Shown here: one piece after another, positions 41,911 through 53,097 of the stretch | How positions within the stretch are numbered: position 1 is the first letter of the stretch | Layout: each line of letters begins with the position of its first letter | Assembly: GCA_025093985.1 (NCBI GenBank) | Contig: JACAAK010000013.1 | Span: 62,001 to 126,000 of the forward strand | Direction of reading: 5' to 3' | DNA: 64,000 nucleotides | DNA from: Calvatia gigantea | Taxonomy: Eukaryota > Basidiomycota > Agaricomycetes > Agaricales > Lycoperdaceae | Translations under genes and position numbers: made by a program | The notes under the pieces: generated by a model | Database searches by the model: none | What the model saw: the letters and a program-made list of their open reading frames with translations, nothing else | What the model was told of the DNA's origin: nothing

Positions 41911-42290
41911 ACAGTGTAGAAAGGTAGTCACTTACAGAGTAGAGTGAGCTTGAGTTTAGAGAAGAACTTGTTCAAGTAGTAGATGAGTAGAATTGTCTGA
42001 AGGACTACATAAAACATACAGGGGTTTATATACTAGTCCAAGGAGATAATACCCTATGACCTGGTTAGAGGGAGATTTACTATCTATGAGTAGCATAACT
42101 AGAGCATACTGTGGCACAGTAGTATGCATAATCTACACAAGCTATGAATCATTATACAGTGTACTACAGCACCTATGTTGTTAAGGGCATAATAAAAGGG
42201 CTCAAACCTCCATAGGGTGTGTTCTCTAGATCCAAAGTATTTCATCTAAGAATAGACACATCTAAGATAGGATCAAGATTTAACACAGTG

Positions 42291-43098
42291 TACTACCCAT
42301 AGACCAAATAAATGACTCTTCACCCTCATCTGCACCTAAACTGAAAGCTGTACTATAGAAAACCTCAACACCCTGCTATCCTAAATGGGAAAAATACCTT
42401 CCACCCAAACCTGTTATAGCTGCTCTAGACCAACATAGGACTTTGCTTATGCTGCAAGTGGAACTGGAGACTACAGACACAATGGAATACTACAGTGTAC
42501 ATACACTTGTAGACAGTGGTGCAACTGGCTTTTTTATTGACTGAGACTACATACAGACCAAGAAACTTAATACCCATACACTCTCTCACCTACTCACAGT
42601 CTATAATGTTAATGGATTGGAAAATGAGGCTGGACAGATAACAGAAGTCATAGACATCATCCTCTACTACTGCAACCACTTGGAATGCTCCCTGCTTGTA
42701 GTCACTGGACTTGGCTACCAAGACTTGCTCCTCAGGTACACTTGGCTTAAACAATATAACCCTGACATTAACTGGCAGACAGGTAAAGTCAAAATGCCCT
42801 GATGCCCATCCAAGTATAAAGAGTACAAGGTTGAAGCCAAAGCTGAGGCCTGTGCCCACTGCATTCAGACCTGCTACATCCATGCCTGTATCCTGGGCTT
42901 CTTTCCTGCCTTGGTAGAAGAAGTGGAAAAAGAGGATGATTCACCTGCCCTGCCACCTGCTCCCACAGATCTCTATGAGGATGATGACTGAATCTTCACT
43001 ATCAGCTTCCTTCCCCATCCAGAAGAGATTCACACAATGGGTACTATGTCCCAATGGCTAGCTGAGGCCTTCCACTGCAACTCCCAGTCATCTAACTC
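42291..43098 (+). pseudogene. pol: TE5 pol: protease and linker
   Basis: Retropepsin LVDSGATGFFID near 42505-42540, then VYNVNGLENEAGQIT (42600), LLLRYTWLKQYNPDINWQTG and the acidic linker EEVEKEDDSPAL (42915-42950). Stops replace single residues. The reading QWLAEAFHCNSQSSNS ends at 43098, where a solo LTR begins, and resumes as PTGFREI after it. Confidence 0.85.
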
Positions 43099-43721
43099 TG
43101 TCACAACCTGTACATGCGCTCACCCACTTCACCCACTCTTACCTGGACTATACTTTATATTTTATTTACCATTCGCTCTCATCCACTCTCCTCCATCTCC
43201 CCCGCTCTCCATTCTTACTATTATGTCTGATGTTAATTTCTGATTATCTTCCTTGTACATTTCTCCGGTCATCATACCTACTCCCGTTTCCCTTGCAATC
43301 CCTTTTACCATTCATATTATTCCTGTTTCACCTTATTCCTTTTAGCTAGTTGCATTCCTGGTGTTTTTATCTAGCGGCCATACCTGGCCCACACCTGAAG
43401 TCATAGTAGTTTCCTTTTGTAGAACCACACTTCCTCACATATATAAACTGTAGCTACTTCGCCTGTAATCCTCAGTCTGAAATCTACTTAGCGACACACT
43501 ACTTCTATTCTACCTCTGTCTCTGTCTCTGTCTCTGCCTCTGACTCTGTCCTTGTCCCTTATTCTAAAGTTAGGACCACTTGTTGGCAGGAGGGCGCAAC
43601 ACATACGTTGAAGCCATGGTCCTCCCGAGTTCACCTGCTTCGTCCATCTTCATCCACATCCATGCATTATCCCCCGGCATCTAGACTCTGGTCATCTCAT
43701 CCATGTGACCTGTGCTTAACA
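43099..43721 (+). repeat. Solo LTR (L1 family, 623 bp) in TE5, TSD AACTC
   Basis: Ends TGTCACAACC and GCTTAACA, flanked by AACTC at 43094-43098 and 43722-43726. Same family as the TE1 5' LTR. Contains a TATA-like ATATATAAA near 43438 and AGTCTGAAAT near 43473, the presumed RNA start. Confidence 0.94.
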
Positions 43722-45400
43722 AACTCACCCACTGGGTTTAGGGAAATTATTCCCTCCTACCTCCATGACTTTGAAGCTGTATTTGCCAAGGAGTCCTTCA
43801 ACACACTGCCTGAGCATTGACTGTGGGATCACATGATTGAACTCATCCCAGATGCTGACCCAAAGGGCTACAAGGCTTACCCACTCTCACCCACTGAGTA
43901 GTTGCAGCTGGATGAGTTTATCCAGGAGAACCTCTCATCTGGTTGTATCTGCCCCTCTAAATCCCCCATGGCTTTGCCCATCTTTTTCATCAAAAAGAAG
44001 GATGGAACCCTTTGTTTTGTCCAGACTACCACACTCTCAACACCATCACAGTGAAGAACAAGTACCCCCTTCTACTCATATCCAAACTCATTGCACAACT
44101 TTGCAAGGCTAAATACTTCACTAAATTGGATGTTTGCTGAGGATTCAACAATATGCAGATTAAGCCAGGTAATGAGTGGAAGGCTATATTCCAGACAAAT
44201 CACAGGTTATTTGAGCCACTTGTCATGTTTTTTGGCCTCACCAATAGCCCTGCCACATTCCAAACCATGATGAACAACATCTTCTGCAAGCTCATCATGG
44301 AGGGCATTGTTGTGGTATACATGGATAACATCCTAATCTTCACTAAGACAATTGAAGAGCACTGGGAGGTCACCTGGTGGGTCTTGCAAATTCTTGAACA
44401 GCACCAGCTTTTCCTTAAACCTGAAAAATGCAAGTTTGAGAAGACCCATGTCAAGTACCTCAGTCTCATCATATTGGAGAATAGTGTTGAGATGGACCCA
44501 GTCAAAGTTGCAGGGGTTCAAGACTGGTCCACTCTAGCCAATGTAGGGGAAGTCCAGGCATTCCTTGGGTTTGTCAACTTCTACTGCTGCTTCATCTGTG
44601 ACTTCTCCCATATAGCCCACCCCCTCTTTGACCTCACTAAGGCAGACACCAAGTAGAAATGGGGCCCTGTGGAGGAAGTGGCTTTCCAGGTACTCAAGAA
44701 CACAGTCACCTCCTCCCCTGTCCTCCTCTCACCTAACAACTCTACTTCCTTCAGTGTTGAAGCAGACAGCTCAGACTTTGCTACAGGTATGGTTCTCTCT
44801 TAGAAAGCAGTAGACTCAGACCAATGGCACCTGGTAGCATTTTACTTGAAATCCCTCTCAATAATCAAATGGAATTATGAGATCCATAACAAGGAAATGC
44901 TGGCAATTATCCATGCACTAGAGGAGTGGAGACACTTCCTCAAAGGCACATGTCACCAAATTAAGATCTGGATAGACCACAAGAATCTAGAGTACTTCAT
45001 GTCCACCAAGAAACTCAACTGTTGCCAAGCCCACTGGTCTCTTATACTCTTCGGCTTTGATTTCCACTTGCACCACCATCTTGGCCAAACTATAGGCAAA
45101 CCCAACACACTATCCTACAAAGCTGACCATAGCATAGGAGCCCATGACAATGAGAACATCATCTTTCTTCCTGATGGCCTCTTCACTATCTGTGCACTCA
45201 AAGGAATCTCAATGGAAGAAGAAGAGTAGCTCTTGTTGAAGGACATCTGCACTAGAAACTGTGTGGGTGAACAAGAGGAGGCAGTTGCTAAAGCTGTATG
45301 GGAACTCAAGCAGTTATCAACCAAGACCATAAGGAGTATAGAATGGGCAGAGCAGAATGGTCTACTCCTGTTCTGAGGGAAGATCTATGTTCCAATGAGC
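43722..45400 (+). pseudogene. pol: TE5 pol: reverse transcriptase and RNase H
   Basis: FREIIPSYLHDFEAVFAKE (43738-43795), [11 protein letters not shown] (43980), KLDVC-stop-GFNNMQI (44122-44160), FGLTNSPATFQTMMNNIF (44230-44285) and catalytic VVYMDNILIF (44315-44340), again YMDN. Thumb CKFEKTHVKYLSLII and LGFVNFYCCFI. RNase H VEADSSDFATG (44755-44790), NKEMLAIIHALEEWRHFL (44888-44945) and HKNLEYFMSTKKLNCC. Stops include TAG and TGA at expected Gln, Trp and Arg. Confidence 0.88.
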
Positions 45401-46700
45401 TCTGATCTTAGGTAGAGGATAGTGGCTCTCCACTATGACACAAAGATTGCAGGACATGCTAGGTAATGGAAAATGCTAGAACTCATCTCCTATAACTACT
45501 GGTGGCCCCAGATGGCTTGATACATTGGTTAGTACATCTCTACCTGCAACCTCTGCATGTACACCAAGCCCATCTGCCATCCCCCACAAGGAGAACTCCA
45601 TCTGCTCCCTATCCCTAAAGCCCACTGGGACATGCTCAGTGTAGATTTTGTGGTTGAACTCCTAGAATCTGCAGGCTATGACACCATCATGACAGTGGTG
45701 GACTCTGTCTTTAAATAAGCCCACTTCATCCCAACTTACACTATTGTCTTGGCCAAAGGTGCAGCATACCTCTTTCTCCATAATGTCTGGAAACTCTATG
45801 GACTCCCCAATGCTGTCATTTTGGACTGTGGACCACAGTTTATTGCTATGTTCACAAAAAAGCTTTACTGACTGTTAGGAATCAAGATGGCCACCTCAAC
45901 CACTTGGTACCCACAGACTGATGGACAGACAGAATGGGTGAACCAGGAACTTGATCAGTACCTCTGCCTCTTTATAAACAAGCAACAGAACAACTGGCAT
46001 AATCTTCTCCCACTTGCAGAATTCCAATACAACAACTATATCTACACTCCCACCCAATACTCTCTCTTCCTCTTAGACACTGGATGTCACCCATATATGG
46101 GATTTAAGTCATGTCAGCCACCCTTGAAGATCAAATTGGTTAACAAGTTTACAAAGCAAATAAAGTCAACACTGGAAAAAGTGAAATCTGCACTGGTCAA
46201 GGCAAAAGATGACATGATCTGCTATTATAACCAACAACATACACCTATACCCATATACAAACCAGATGACAAAGTTTACCTTGAAACAGGATAACATCTA
46301 GACTACCTGCCCATCAAGGAAGCTTTCTTACCAACACCTTGGACTGTACATTATAGACAAGCAGGTCAATGCTAATGCCTACCATCTCCACCTCCCCCAC
46401 TCCATACAATGCCTCCACCTAGTCTTCAACATCATCAAACTCACACCTGCACCACCTGATCCAATTGAGAACCACTGCATGAAACCCCCACCCAATCCCA
46501 TTATTGTCAATGAAGAGGAGGAATAGGAGATTGAAGAAGTCCTTAATAGCCATATCTACCAAAGATGACTTCAATATCTCATTAAGTGGAAAGGCTTCAG
46601 AATGGAACACAACTTGTGGGGGCTAGCTGACAGAGTCCATACCCCAGAACTAGTTCAGGACTTCTACCACAAAAATCCTGGTGCCCCCTGTCTCATCTGT
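45401..46700 (+). pseudogene. pol: TE5 pol: integrase and chromodomain
   Basis: Integrase: CNLCMYTKP (45548-45575), D in MLSVDFVVEL (45632-45660), D in ILDCGPQF (45816-45842) and E in QTDGQTEWVNQEL (45915-45955); the 45887-46294 stretch is open and ends in YNQQHTPIPIYKPDDKVYLE. The chromodomain is EIEEVLNSHIYQR-stop-LQYLIKWKGF and LWGLADRVHTPELVQDFY (46530-46670), with its aromatic and WKGF residues in place. The stop within it is TGA at an expected Arg. This places TE4, TE5 and TE11 among chromoviruses. Confidence 0.87.
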
Positions 46701-46776
46701 GCATTTCAGCTCACTTGCCTTCCAACCAATCTAGCACCATACATCAAGATGCTGCAATTTTGGAGGGGGGGGTGGA

Positions 46777-47123
46777 TGTCAGGGCAACCCCCAATAGTCC
46801 CCCTGGACCATCCCACAACCCTACACCCTCACCCACACTCAGCTACATGGACATGAACAACAACTGGAGATCCCAACAGACAATGATGGACTTACATACA
46901 TAATGAAACAATAGGACAATGGACAGTAAAGTAGTATATATTAACCTGTATACCTGCAGAGGACCCTTATCTGATTCTCTAAGGATTCCCCTGTAGGTAT
47001 GTAGTCTATACAGTCACTTGTAATATATCTAAGGATTCCCCTGCAGTTACTTGCTTGTCTGCTTTGCCTGCCTTATGAGAGCCTCACATTCCCAAGCCAC
47101 TCAGACTGCAGGTTGTCCTTACA
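46777..47123 (+). repeat. TE5 3' LTR (LZ family, 347 bp)
   Basis: Ends TGTCAGGGCAACC and TTGTCCTTACA. TATATATT at 46935-46942, presumed RNA start ATCTGATTCT at 46969-46978. Confidence 0.94.
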
Positions 47124-47526
47124 GATGTGGAGTGTGGCTGAGATGTAGGAGCAGACATAGGGTTAGTGGAAGGTTGTGGAGTATGGGAGTTTGGGGTGTT
47201 TGTAGTGGCTACTATACTGATTTAGTCTTGGAGTGATGAGAGGGTTTCATACACTCTCATTTCAGTTGCTGCCTGATGGTTTATCACCTTCTGCAGGCTA
47301 TTCTGCAGCTGTGTGAGTATTTGCTCTAGGAGGGACATACTTCACTCTGCCTGTGGCTGAGCCTGCTGTGGTTGTGCCTACTGCAGTTGCTGCTAGGGCT
47401 GGTCTGATATAGGGGCAGGTCAGGTAGGTAGGGATGGGGTTGGCTAATAGGGGGGTATTCAAGGGAGAACTTCTCTTGTAATTGCTTCTAGTAGGTGACC
47501 AGATCTCTTGTGAGATCTGATTCTTC
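47124..47526 (-). pseudogene. gag: TE4 gag, N-terminal fragment, and leader with self-primer site
   Basis: Minus-strand Gln-rich start and SLLEQILTQLQNSLQ (47285-47340), matching LLEQILAQLQNSLQE of TE5. Then AATEMRVYETL and Pro/Thr-rich sequence up to the TE5 insertion. The leader holds AGAATCAGAT (minus) at 47515-47524, two bases from the LTR, as in TE5. Several stops. Confidence 0.82.
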
Positions 47527-47874
47527 TGTAAGGGCAACCCACAGTCTGAGTGGCTTGGAGACACAAGGCTCTCATGAGTCAGATGGAGTGGACAAGCAGG
47601 TAACTGTGGGGGAATCCTTAGTTATATTTACCAGTGACTATGTAGACTACATACCTGCAGGGGAATCCTTAGAGAATTAGATAAGGGTCCCTTGCAGGTG
47701 TACAGGTTAATATATACTACTTTACTGTCCATTATCCTATTGTTTCACTATTTACATAAGTCTGTTATTATCTCTCAGGATTTCCAGTTGTTGTTCATAT
47801 CCACATGGCTGAGGACAGGTGAATGCTGGGAGTTATGGGACAGTCCAGAGGGACTGTTGGGGGTTGCCTTGACA
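47527..47874 (-). repeat. TE4 5' LTR (LZ family, 348 bp)
   Basis: Plus ends TGTAAGGGCAACC and TTGCCTTGACA. It abuts a partial LTR of the same family (47875-48063) in the same orientation. Confidence 0.92.
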
Positions 47875-48880
47875 AATCCCCTGCAGGTGTACAGGTTGAT
47901 ATATACTACTCTACTGTCTATTGTCCTATTGTTTCACTATGTACATAAGTCTGTCATTGTCCTTCAGGATCTCCAGTTATTATTCATATCCATGTGGCTG
48001 AGGGCAGGTGAGTGCTGGGGGTTGTGGGACAGTCCAGAGGGACTGTTGGGGGTTGCCCTGACATCTACCCCCCTCCAAAATCACAGTGTCTTGATGTATG
48101 GTGCTAGATTTGTTGAAAGGGGAGTGAGCTGAAGGTAAGAGCACAGATGAGGTGGAGGGTGCCAGGGTTTTTGTAGTAGAACTCCTAGACTAGTTCCAGG
48201 GTGTGGACTTTATCAGCTGGCTCCCACAAGTTGTGTTCTGTTCTGAAGCCTTTTCACTTGATGAGATATTAAAGTCATCTTCAGTGGACATGGCTATTAA
48301 GGACTTCTTTAACCTCCCTTTCCTCTTTTTCATTAATGATAATAGAATTGGGTAGGAGTTTTGTGTGGTAGTTCTTAATTGGATTGGGTGGTGCAGGTAT
48401 GAGTTTGATGATGTTGAAGACTGGGTGGAGGTGTTCATGGAGTGGGGGAGACAGAGACAGTAGGCATTAGCATTGACCTGCTTGTCTATGATATATGGCC
48501 TGAGGCATTGGTGAGAAAGCTTCCTTGATAGGTGGGTAGTCTGGATGTTGTCTACTTCGAGATAAACTTTGTCACCTGGCTTGTATATAGATGCAGGTGT
48601 GTGTTGTTGGTTGTAGTAGTGGGTCATGTCATCTTTCACCTTAACCAGTACAGATTTCACTTCTTCTAGTATTGACTCCATTTACTTCATAAACTTGTTA
48701 ACTGATTTGATCTTTGAGAGTGGCTGACACAGCTCAAATCCCATGTGCAGGTGACATCCAGTGTATAAGAGAAAGGGGGAGTGTTGGCTGGAAGTGTAGA
48801 TGTGGTTGTTGTATTGGAATTCCATGAGTGGGAGGAGGTCATGCCAGTTGTTCTGTTACTTATTTATGAAGAGGTGGAGG
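47875..48880 (-). mobile_element. TE11: third member of the TE4/TE5 family, 3' part
   Basis: Minus strand. The partial 3' LTR (47875-48063) is truncated by TE4. A purine tract (minus TTTTGGAGGGGGGTAGA) lies at 48064-48080, then chromodomain, and integrase C-terminus to 48880, where the TE12 LTR begins. TE4 therefore inserted into the LTR of a relative. Confidence 0.88.
48081..48880 (-). pseudogene. pol: TE11 pol: integrase C-terminus and chromodomain
   Basis: Minus-strand reading with HYYNQQHTPASIYKPGDKVYLE (about 48545-48610), HLSRKLSHQCLRPYIID and the chromodomain-like GFRTEHNLWEPADKVHT (48200-48260) with several stops. Cut at 48880 after the codons equivalent to LFINK in TE4. Confidence 0.83.
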
Positions 48881-49448
48881 TGTTGAATCTTGATCTGTAC
48901 CACTATGTTGGTTCAGTCTATTTATAGCTGAAACAGATCTCAAGTACTTCACTTTCAGAGGGTTGATAATAACAGACATCTCATAGACTATGGACTACAT
49001 ATGAGAGTAATATACTGCACTACTGTAACTGGTTAGATGACTCCGCATAGAACCTTCTAGTACATGTGTCATATACAGTATGCACCTTTTATGCTACTGG
49101 TAGATAGTGTTACCTCCCTGTTTCAGATTGTATGGTCACATCACCTAGGATTCAGTATATAAGTACCTTTATGTAGTATGAGTTATGTAGCCTTCTTGGC
49201 AAAGCCTTCTAGGCAGCCCTTTCAGGTATAGATACACCTCCTTCATTCTTTGAACACCTCTCTCTCTTAAGCATGCTTTGCTCCATACCTCACCCTTCTC
49301 TATGGAGTAAATAGGCTGGTAAGTCTCTCTGGAATCCTCTGGATTTTCCTTGGACCATCTCTGGATGAATATGACTACCTTCCACCACTTGTGCATACAC
49401 TAGTGTAGTAGTGTAATTATATTGGGATGTTATCTCATTCTCTCAACA
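48881..49448 (+). repeat. TE12 5' LTR (LK family, 568 bp)
   Basis: Ends TGTTGAATCT and TTCTCTCAACA. Same family as the solo LTR 28491-29034. Confidence 0.9.
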
Positions 49449-49460
49449 GGTTATGGGCCC

Positions 49461-52400
49461 CAACCACTGCTCACTTGGACTGTGTTTAGCAATGCCAGTA
49501 GAGTTTGAGGAGGCTACAGTTGTATTCAACCTGGGAGACAGTGGTGCTTTTGGTCCACTTGATACCCTGTCTGACCCATGTTGTGAATGCATGTACTATG
49601 TGCAGCAGTCCGACATGATGCTGACATGTTATTCACCTATTCTTGGATTAGTCTTGGCAAATTGTTACCTCTAGTTTAGTTTGGCCTCTTACAGTCCACT
49701 CCCCACTCTTTTGGGTTGTAGCAAGAACTATTCCACTCTGGATGCTCCACTTCCATTCTTGTATTCTCTCTGATCAATGATGATTCTTCGGGCTTTCTGG
49801 GTTCTCTTCCAATTCACCTCAGTAATTAGCTTATATAATGTATCATTTACACTGAGCATTATGCTCCACTTTGCTAGTTATTTCACTGGTCCAGGATAAT
49901 ACATCTTGATGACTGCAATAAAGCTGCAGTGTCAGGAAAGACATAAGTCTTGTGTTCTTGTGTTGCAAGTTGATTGGGCAAGTCCCACCTTGTATAAAAT
50001 AACACACCACAAGCAAATACCTGAGCTATTTGATCTGCTTGGCTGGCCACCATTAGCTGCCAAGTCCCACTTTAGCCTTATAGCTGGGATATTCACAATA
50101 TCTTTGAGAAGTCCACTATTCATTCCTTCACTAGACTTTTATGCTTTACCCTTCTACATCTTTCAACTACTGCTTATTCTTTCTGCAGATAGCCCATGTG
50201 CATTAGCACTTTATGCCATGCTAGGGCGATGGGCAGCAGCACTTGCAGTACTTAAGATGGTATGGTAGACAGCGGCCACAAGGTCAGCAGCACCAATAAA
50301 ACCATGGGTATTATGCCCAAGTTGCAGCAGTAGCCACACATGCAAATTATCCAAAGAAGATGACAAGGAGAAGAACACTTCCAGCATCCTTCAAGCAGGG
50401 AAATAAGGGAAAAAGGATAATAAGCTGGAAAATCCACCATTATGTCATTTCAGGAAATATTTAGGATGTAGTTTAAATACTACACTGGCATAATGTTGCC
50501 ACAGTATACTATTTCTCTTGTAGAGGTGCAGCACCATCATATATCATGCCCTATTTCTAGCACCAATGTTACTCTGCTTAAGTTAAGTGCATTACTGCAC
50601 CTAAGCTTGAGACGCGCTGCTGACCTTAATTGGTCTACATCACAAAGAGCAAGGATGAGCATGGTTCATACTACTTCGTTCACTGATGGTTGGGAAAAAC
50701 AAAGGGAGCTTTAAAGAAGTTTGACTTTATAAAAGTTGCTGTCCATTATTAGGACTTGAGCACATCATTTAGCAACTATAATTGAGAAAGAAGTTCTAGT
50801 TTGAGCACTAAGGTACAACATGCCAACAAACTCTTTAAGAAATCCTATTGCCACTCCTAACAGAGCTTGGCACTGGAGGAGTTCTTGTGATCACCATTGT
50901 TTTAGATGATGTGAACCTTGAAGCCAATGAAAGGATATATGGGTTAGTACTTCCAACTTCATACTCCTTGATAAATGCATTGAATGCTGGCATGAGCAAT
51001 GCTGTTTCTAAGCAACAAGTGAGCCATTCTTTAGGATGATATGGAGATGAGAGCAGGAGCATTTCACTCTTTCCACTTGAGAAGAATATCACTAGTGTGA
51101 TCTCATGCATTGTCTCATTAAAAAGGAAGGAAGCAACAACAAGTCTCGGAATAGCAGTAATAGCTCCCAACATATATGGTTGAGCTCTCACACTTTGTCA
51201 CCAGACTATACTTTGAGACCTCGCCAATTTATGGCTTTGAGGCAAAAGTCCAGAACCATCAAAAGAACAAGTGACTGAGCTGTAATACATTCCAGCATAT
51301 GTCTACAGACTTAGGGAAAGATTTGTTCATGCTATGATAAGTGTTGTGCCGATCTTCTATCAAGAAAATCTACAATGTATACCCTCAAGCATAATGTTTT
51401 TGAGGCAATTGTTAAAGGTTACCACCTTCACAACTAGTTAAAAGGAGCTGTATATTCCACCTGATCTCATCATTGTACATGAACTTGTCTTTTAAGCAAG
51501 GAGATTTCAGATGTGTGAAATATTACACCTACTAGACTATATTGTTTGACATTGTCAAACAGAACATTCCTTTGATTGCACCTTCTCCAAGTTTTTCTAA
51601 GCTTGTGAAAGAACAGTGCTCCAATTCTATTGCCATCCTGGATATACCATGGGGGAAATTGTGCCAGTACCTCTTCCAGGACCTCTTTTATATGAATATC
51701 CTTGTCCTTGAGCATTTCACTCAGACTTGATGGAAATGCTTGTTGCTTATTGCAATGCTACTCTATGACTTCTCATCTTACATTGTCTGGTTGTCCTCCT
51801 TTGAAAGAAGTCTTGAAGCTCCAAGTACATTTGAGAAACCTCTTCAGTTGTGACTGAATTATTTCTGCACTGATTCTGGAGGAGAGTTTGTCAATGAGAG
51901 ACACTTAGCATTATTTGTGGCATAATGAATTACCCACTAAACCTCCTACTCCCTATGTGCATCCACAATGGTTGAAGTAGAGAGACTGATCTGTACTCCA
52001 CCTTGAGAAGAGCCTAAAAGCTTTATGGCTTCAGGACTGTCTTACCTGATTCTCAGTGCAGTTTGTGCTGCATTTCATGCACCAGTCCAGTGTCTTTAGT
52101 GGAAGACACCTTATTGTGTAAATCAAGGAATAAACCATTAATTTGGTTCTGTACTGTGGGTTTGGATCATGGCACACCTGAATTCACGATGACTGCCCAA
52201 ACATGACTGCAAATCTGAGATGTTTCCATTCCTCGGTTGTAATTGATCAACAAGAACTTTGAGTTTATGTGGCACACAGAAAGGCTTTATGTTACAATAT
52301 GCCTTATTCAATGAGGGAATTATCCCTTAAACATCATGATACTGACTGAATAGCAGTTACCAGTCCAATTGTAAAGAAGAGAGCAAAATCTGCAAGAAGC

Positions 52401-52784
52401 AAGAGCATTCGTTTCTTTCTCCACCATCTTCAGATGATACTGGAGATAATCCATTTTCCTTTCACAATCACCTCCTGAACCCTCCATTTCCTTGACATTC
52501 TCCACCAATAATATCCTATGTCTTAGCAGGTTTAACTGCTGATATTATGCTATTACACATACTCCCTTAAAAAAGGAGATCTACCACCTTAGACACACCA
52601 TACTTCTATGTTGCTGCTTTATGCAGAATGACTGTTGTGGAGGAGTTAAAAGCCATCAGTTGATTAATGTTGCATTATTGAACCTGACTAGGCTAAGCCA
52701 CATTATATTCTGCACTGGCTACCTACACAGTACAGACTATGATGGATTAGGTGTCAAATTTCAAAGAGAACTTGTTTTGGCTCA
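49461..52784 (+). pseudogene. pol: TE12 gag-pol remains
   Basis: Plus-strand, heavily mutated. Recognisable pieces: the integrase second-Asp block TDSGGEFVNERHLALF (51869-51915) followed by ITH-like and a decayed PQQNGV-type stretch to 52000. A short copia connection follows (NQGINH-stop-FGSVLWVW, 52120-52165). The start of RT (FQRELVLAHV, 52758-52790) is interrupted by the LF solo LTR. 49461-51480 has no motif I can assign, apart from a His/Gln-rich piece near 50270-50340 that could be the end of Gag. Many stops and indels. Confidence 0.62.
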
Positions 52785-53092
52785 TGTTACGACCTTAGTC
52801 TGATAAGACCTCAGGTTGCAGCTTAGGCTAAGTTTTGAGGGTGAGTAAGGGTAGAAGAACCAGATGGTTAAGTGTACCAAATACAGGAGTATGTATGTAC
52901 ACTTAAATACAGAAGGAACATCCAGTTGAATGGATGGAGATAACTACATGAAACATCTGATGACTATGGCATAGTAGTTATGAGTCAGAGCTTGGGGATC
53001 ATGCAGGCAGGAATAACTGAAACAGGTACACAGCTAGGAGGGAATGCAGACAAGTATGGAGCTGATACAAGAATAGACTAGAGTTTACAACA
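52785..53092 (-). repeat. Solo LTR (LF family, 308 bp) in TE12, TSD GCTCA
   Basis: Plus ends TGTTACGACC and GTTTACAACA, flanked by GCTCA at 52780-52784 and 53093-53097. Confidence 0.93.
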
Positions 53093-53097
53093 GCTCA

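Larger units (their letters stand above)
19641..42285 (-). mobile_element. TE6: Ty1/copia retrotransposon with at least seven secondary changes
   Basis: Minus-strand copia in TE5, TSD CAGTG (19636-19640 and 42286-42290). After removing inserts, both LTRs are exactly 407 bp by coordinate arithmetic. Order on the minus strand: 5' LTR (with tRNA-like insert), half-tRNA primer site (41616-41627), gag, [LZ solo LTR], protease, integrase, [TE10/TE9 rearrangement], integrase C-terminus, [solo LTR], RT, [TE8], RT/RNase H, 3' LTR (with TE7 insert). Confidence 0.93.
41628..42285 (-). repeat. TE6 5' LTR, with tRNA-like insertion
   Basis: 407 bp after subtracting the 41668-41918 insert. Ends TGTTGAGACAA and GATTTAACA. 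Followed by TSD CAGTG. Confidence 0.93.
17950..47123 (+). mobile_element. TE5: chromovirus-type Ty3/gypsy element, plus strand, split by TE6
   Basis: 5' LTR 17950-18296, gag 18410-19589, break at 19640, then protease to chromodomain 42291-46700 and 3' LTR 46777-47123. Both LTRs are 347 bp. GATG flanks both ends (17946-17949 and 47124-47127), in the gag of TE4. TE6 (22.6 kb) sits in the protease region with TSD CAGTG, and a solo LTR sits in the linker with TSD AACTC. The purine tract before the 3' LTR is at 46761-46776. Confidence 0.92.
12159..47874 (-). mobile_element. TE4: chromovirus-type Ty3/gypsy element, multiply interrupted
   Basis: Minus-strand element in pieces: integrase to gag (12159-16470), gag middle (17817-17949), gag start (47124-47526) and 5' LTR (47527-47874). 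Interruptions are solo LTR LY (TSD ATTTG) and TE5 (TSD GATG). The 3' end is cut by TE2. Relative TE5 is the same family on the other strand. The right LTR end lies inside the 3' LTR of TE11, a third member of the family. Confidence 0.9.

Noticed and set aside
49906..50268. 120-codon frame with hydrophobic stretches in TE12
   Set aside because: No motif, surrounded by decayed copia; probably chance.
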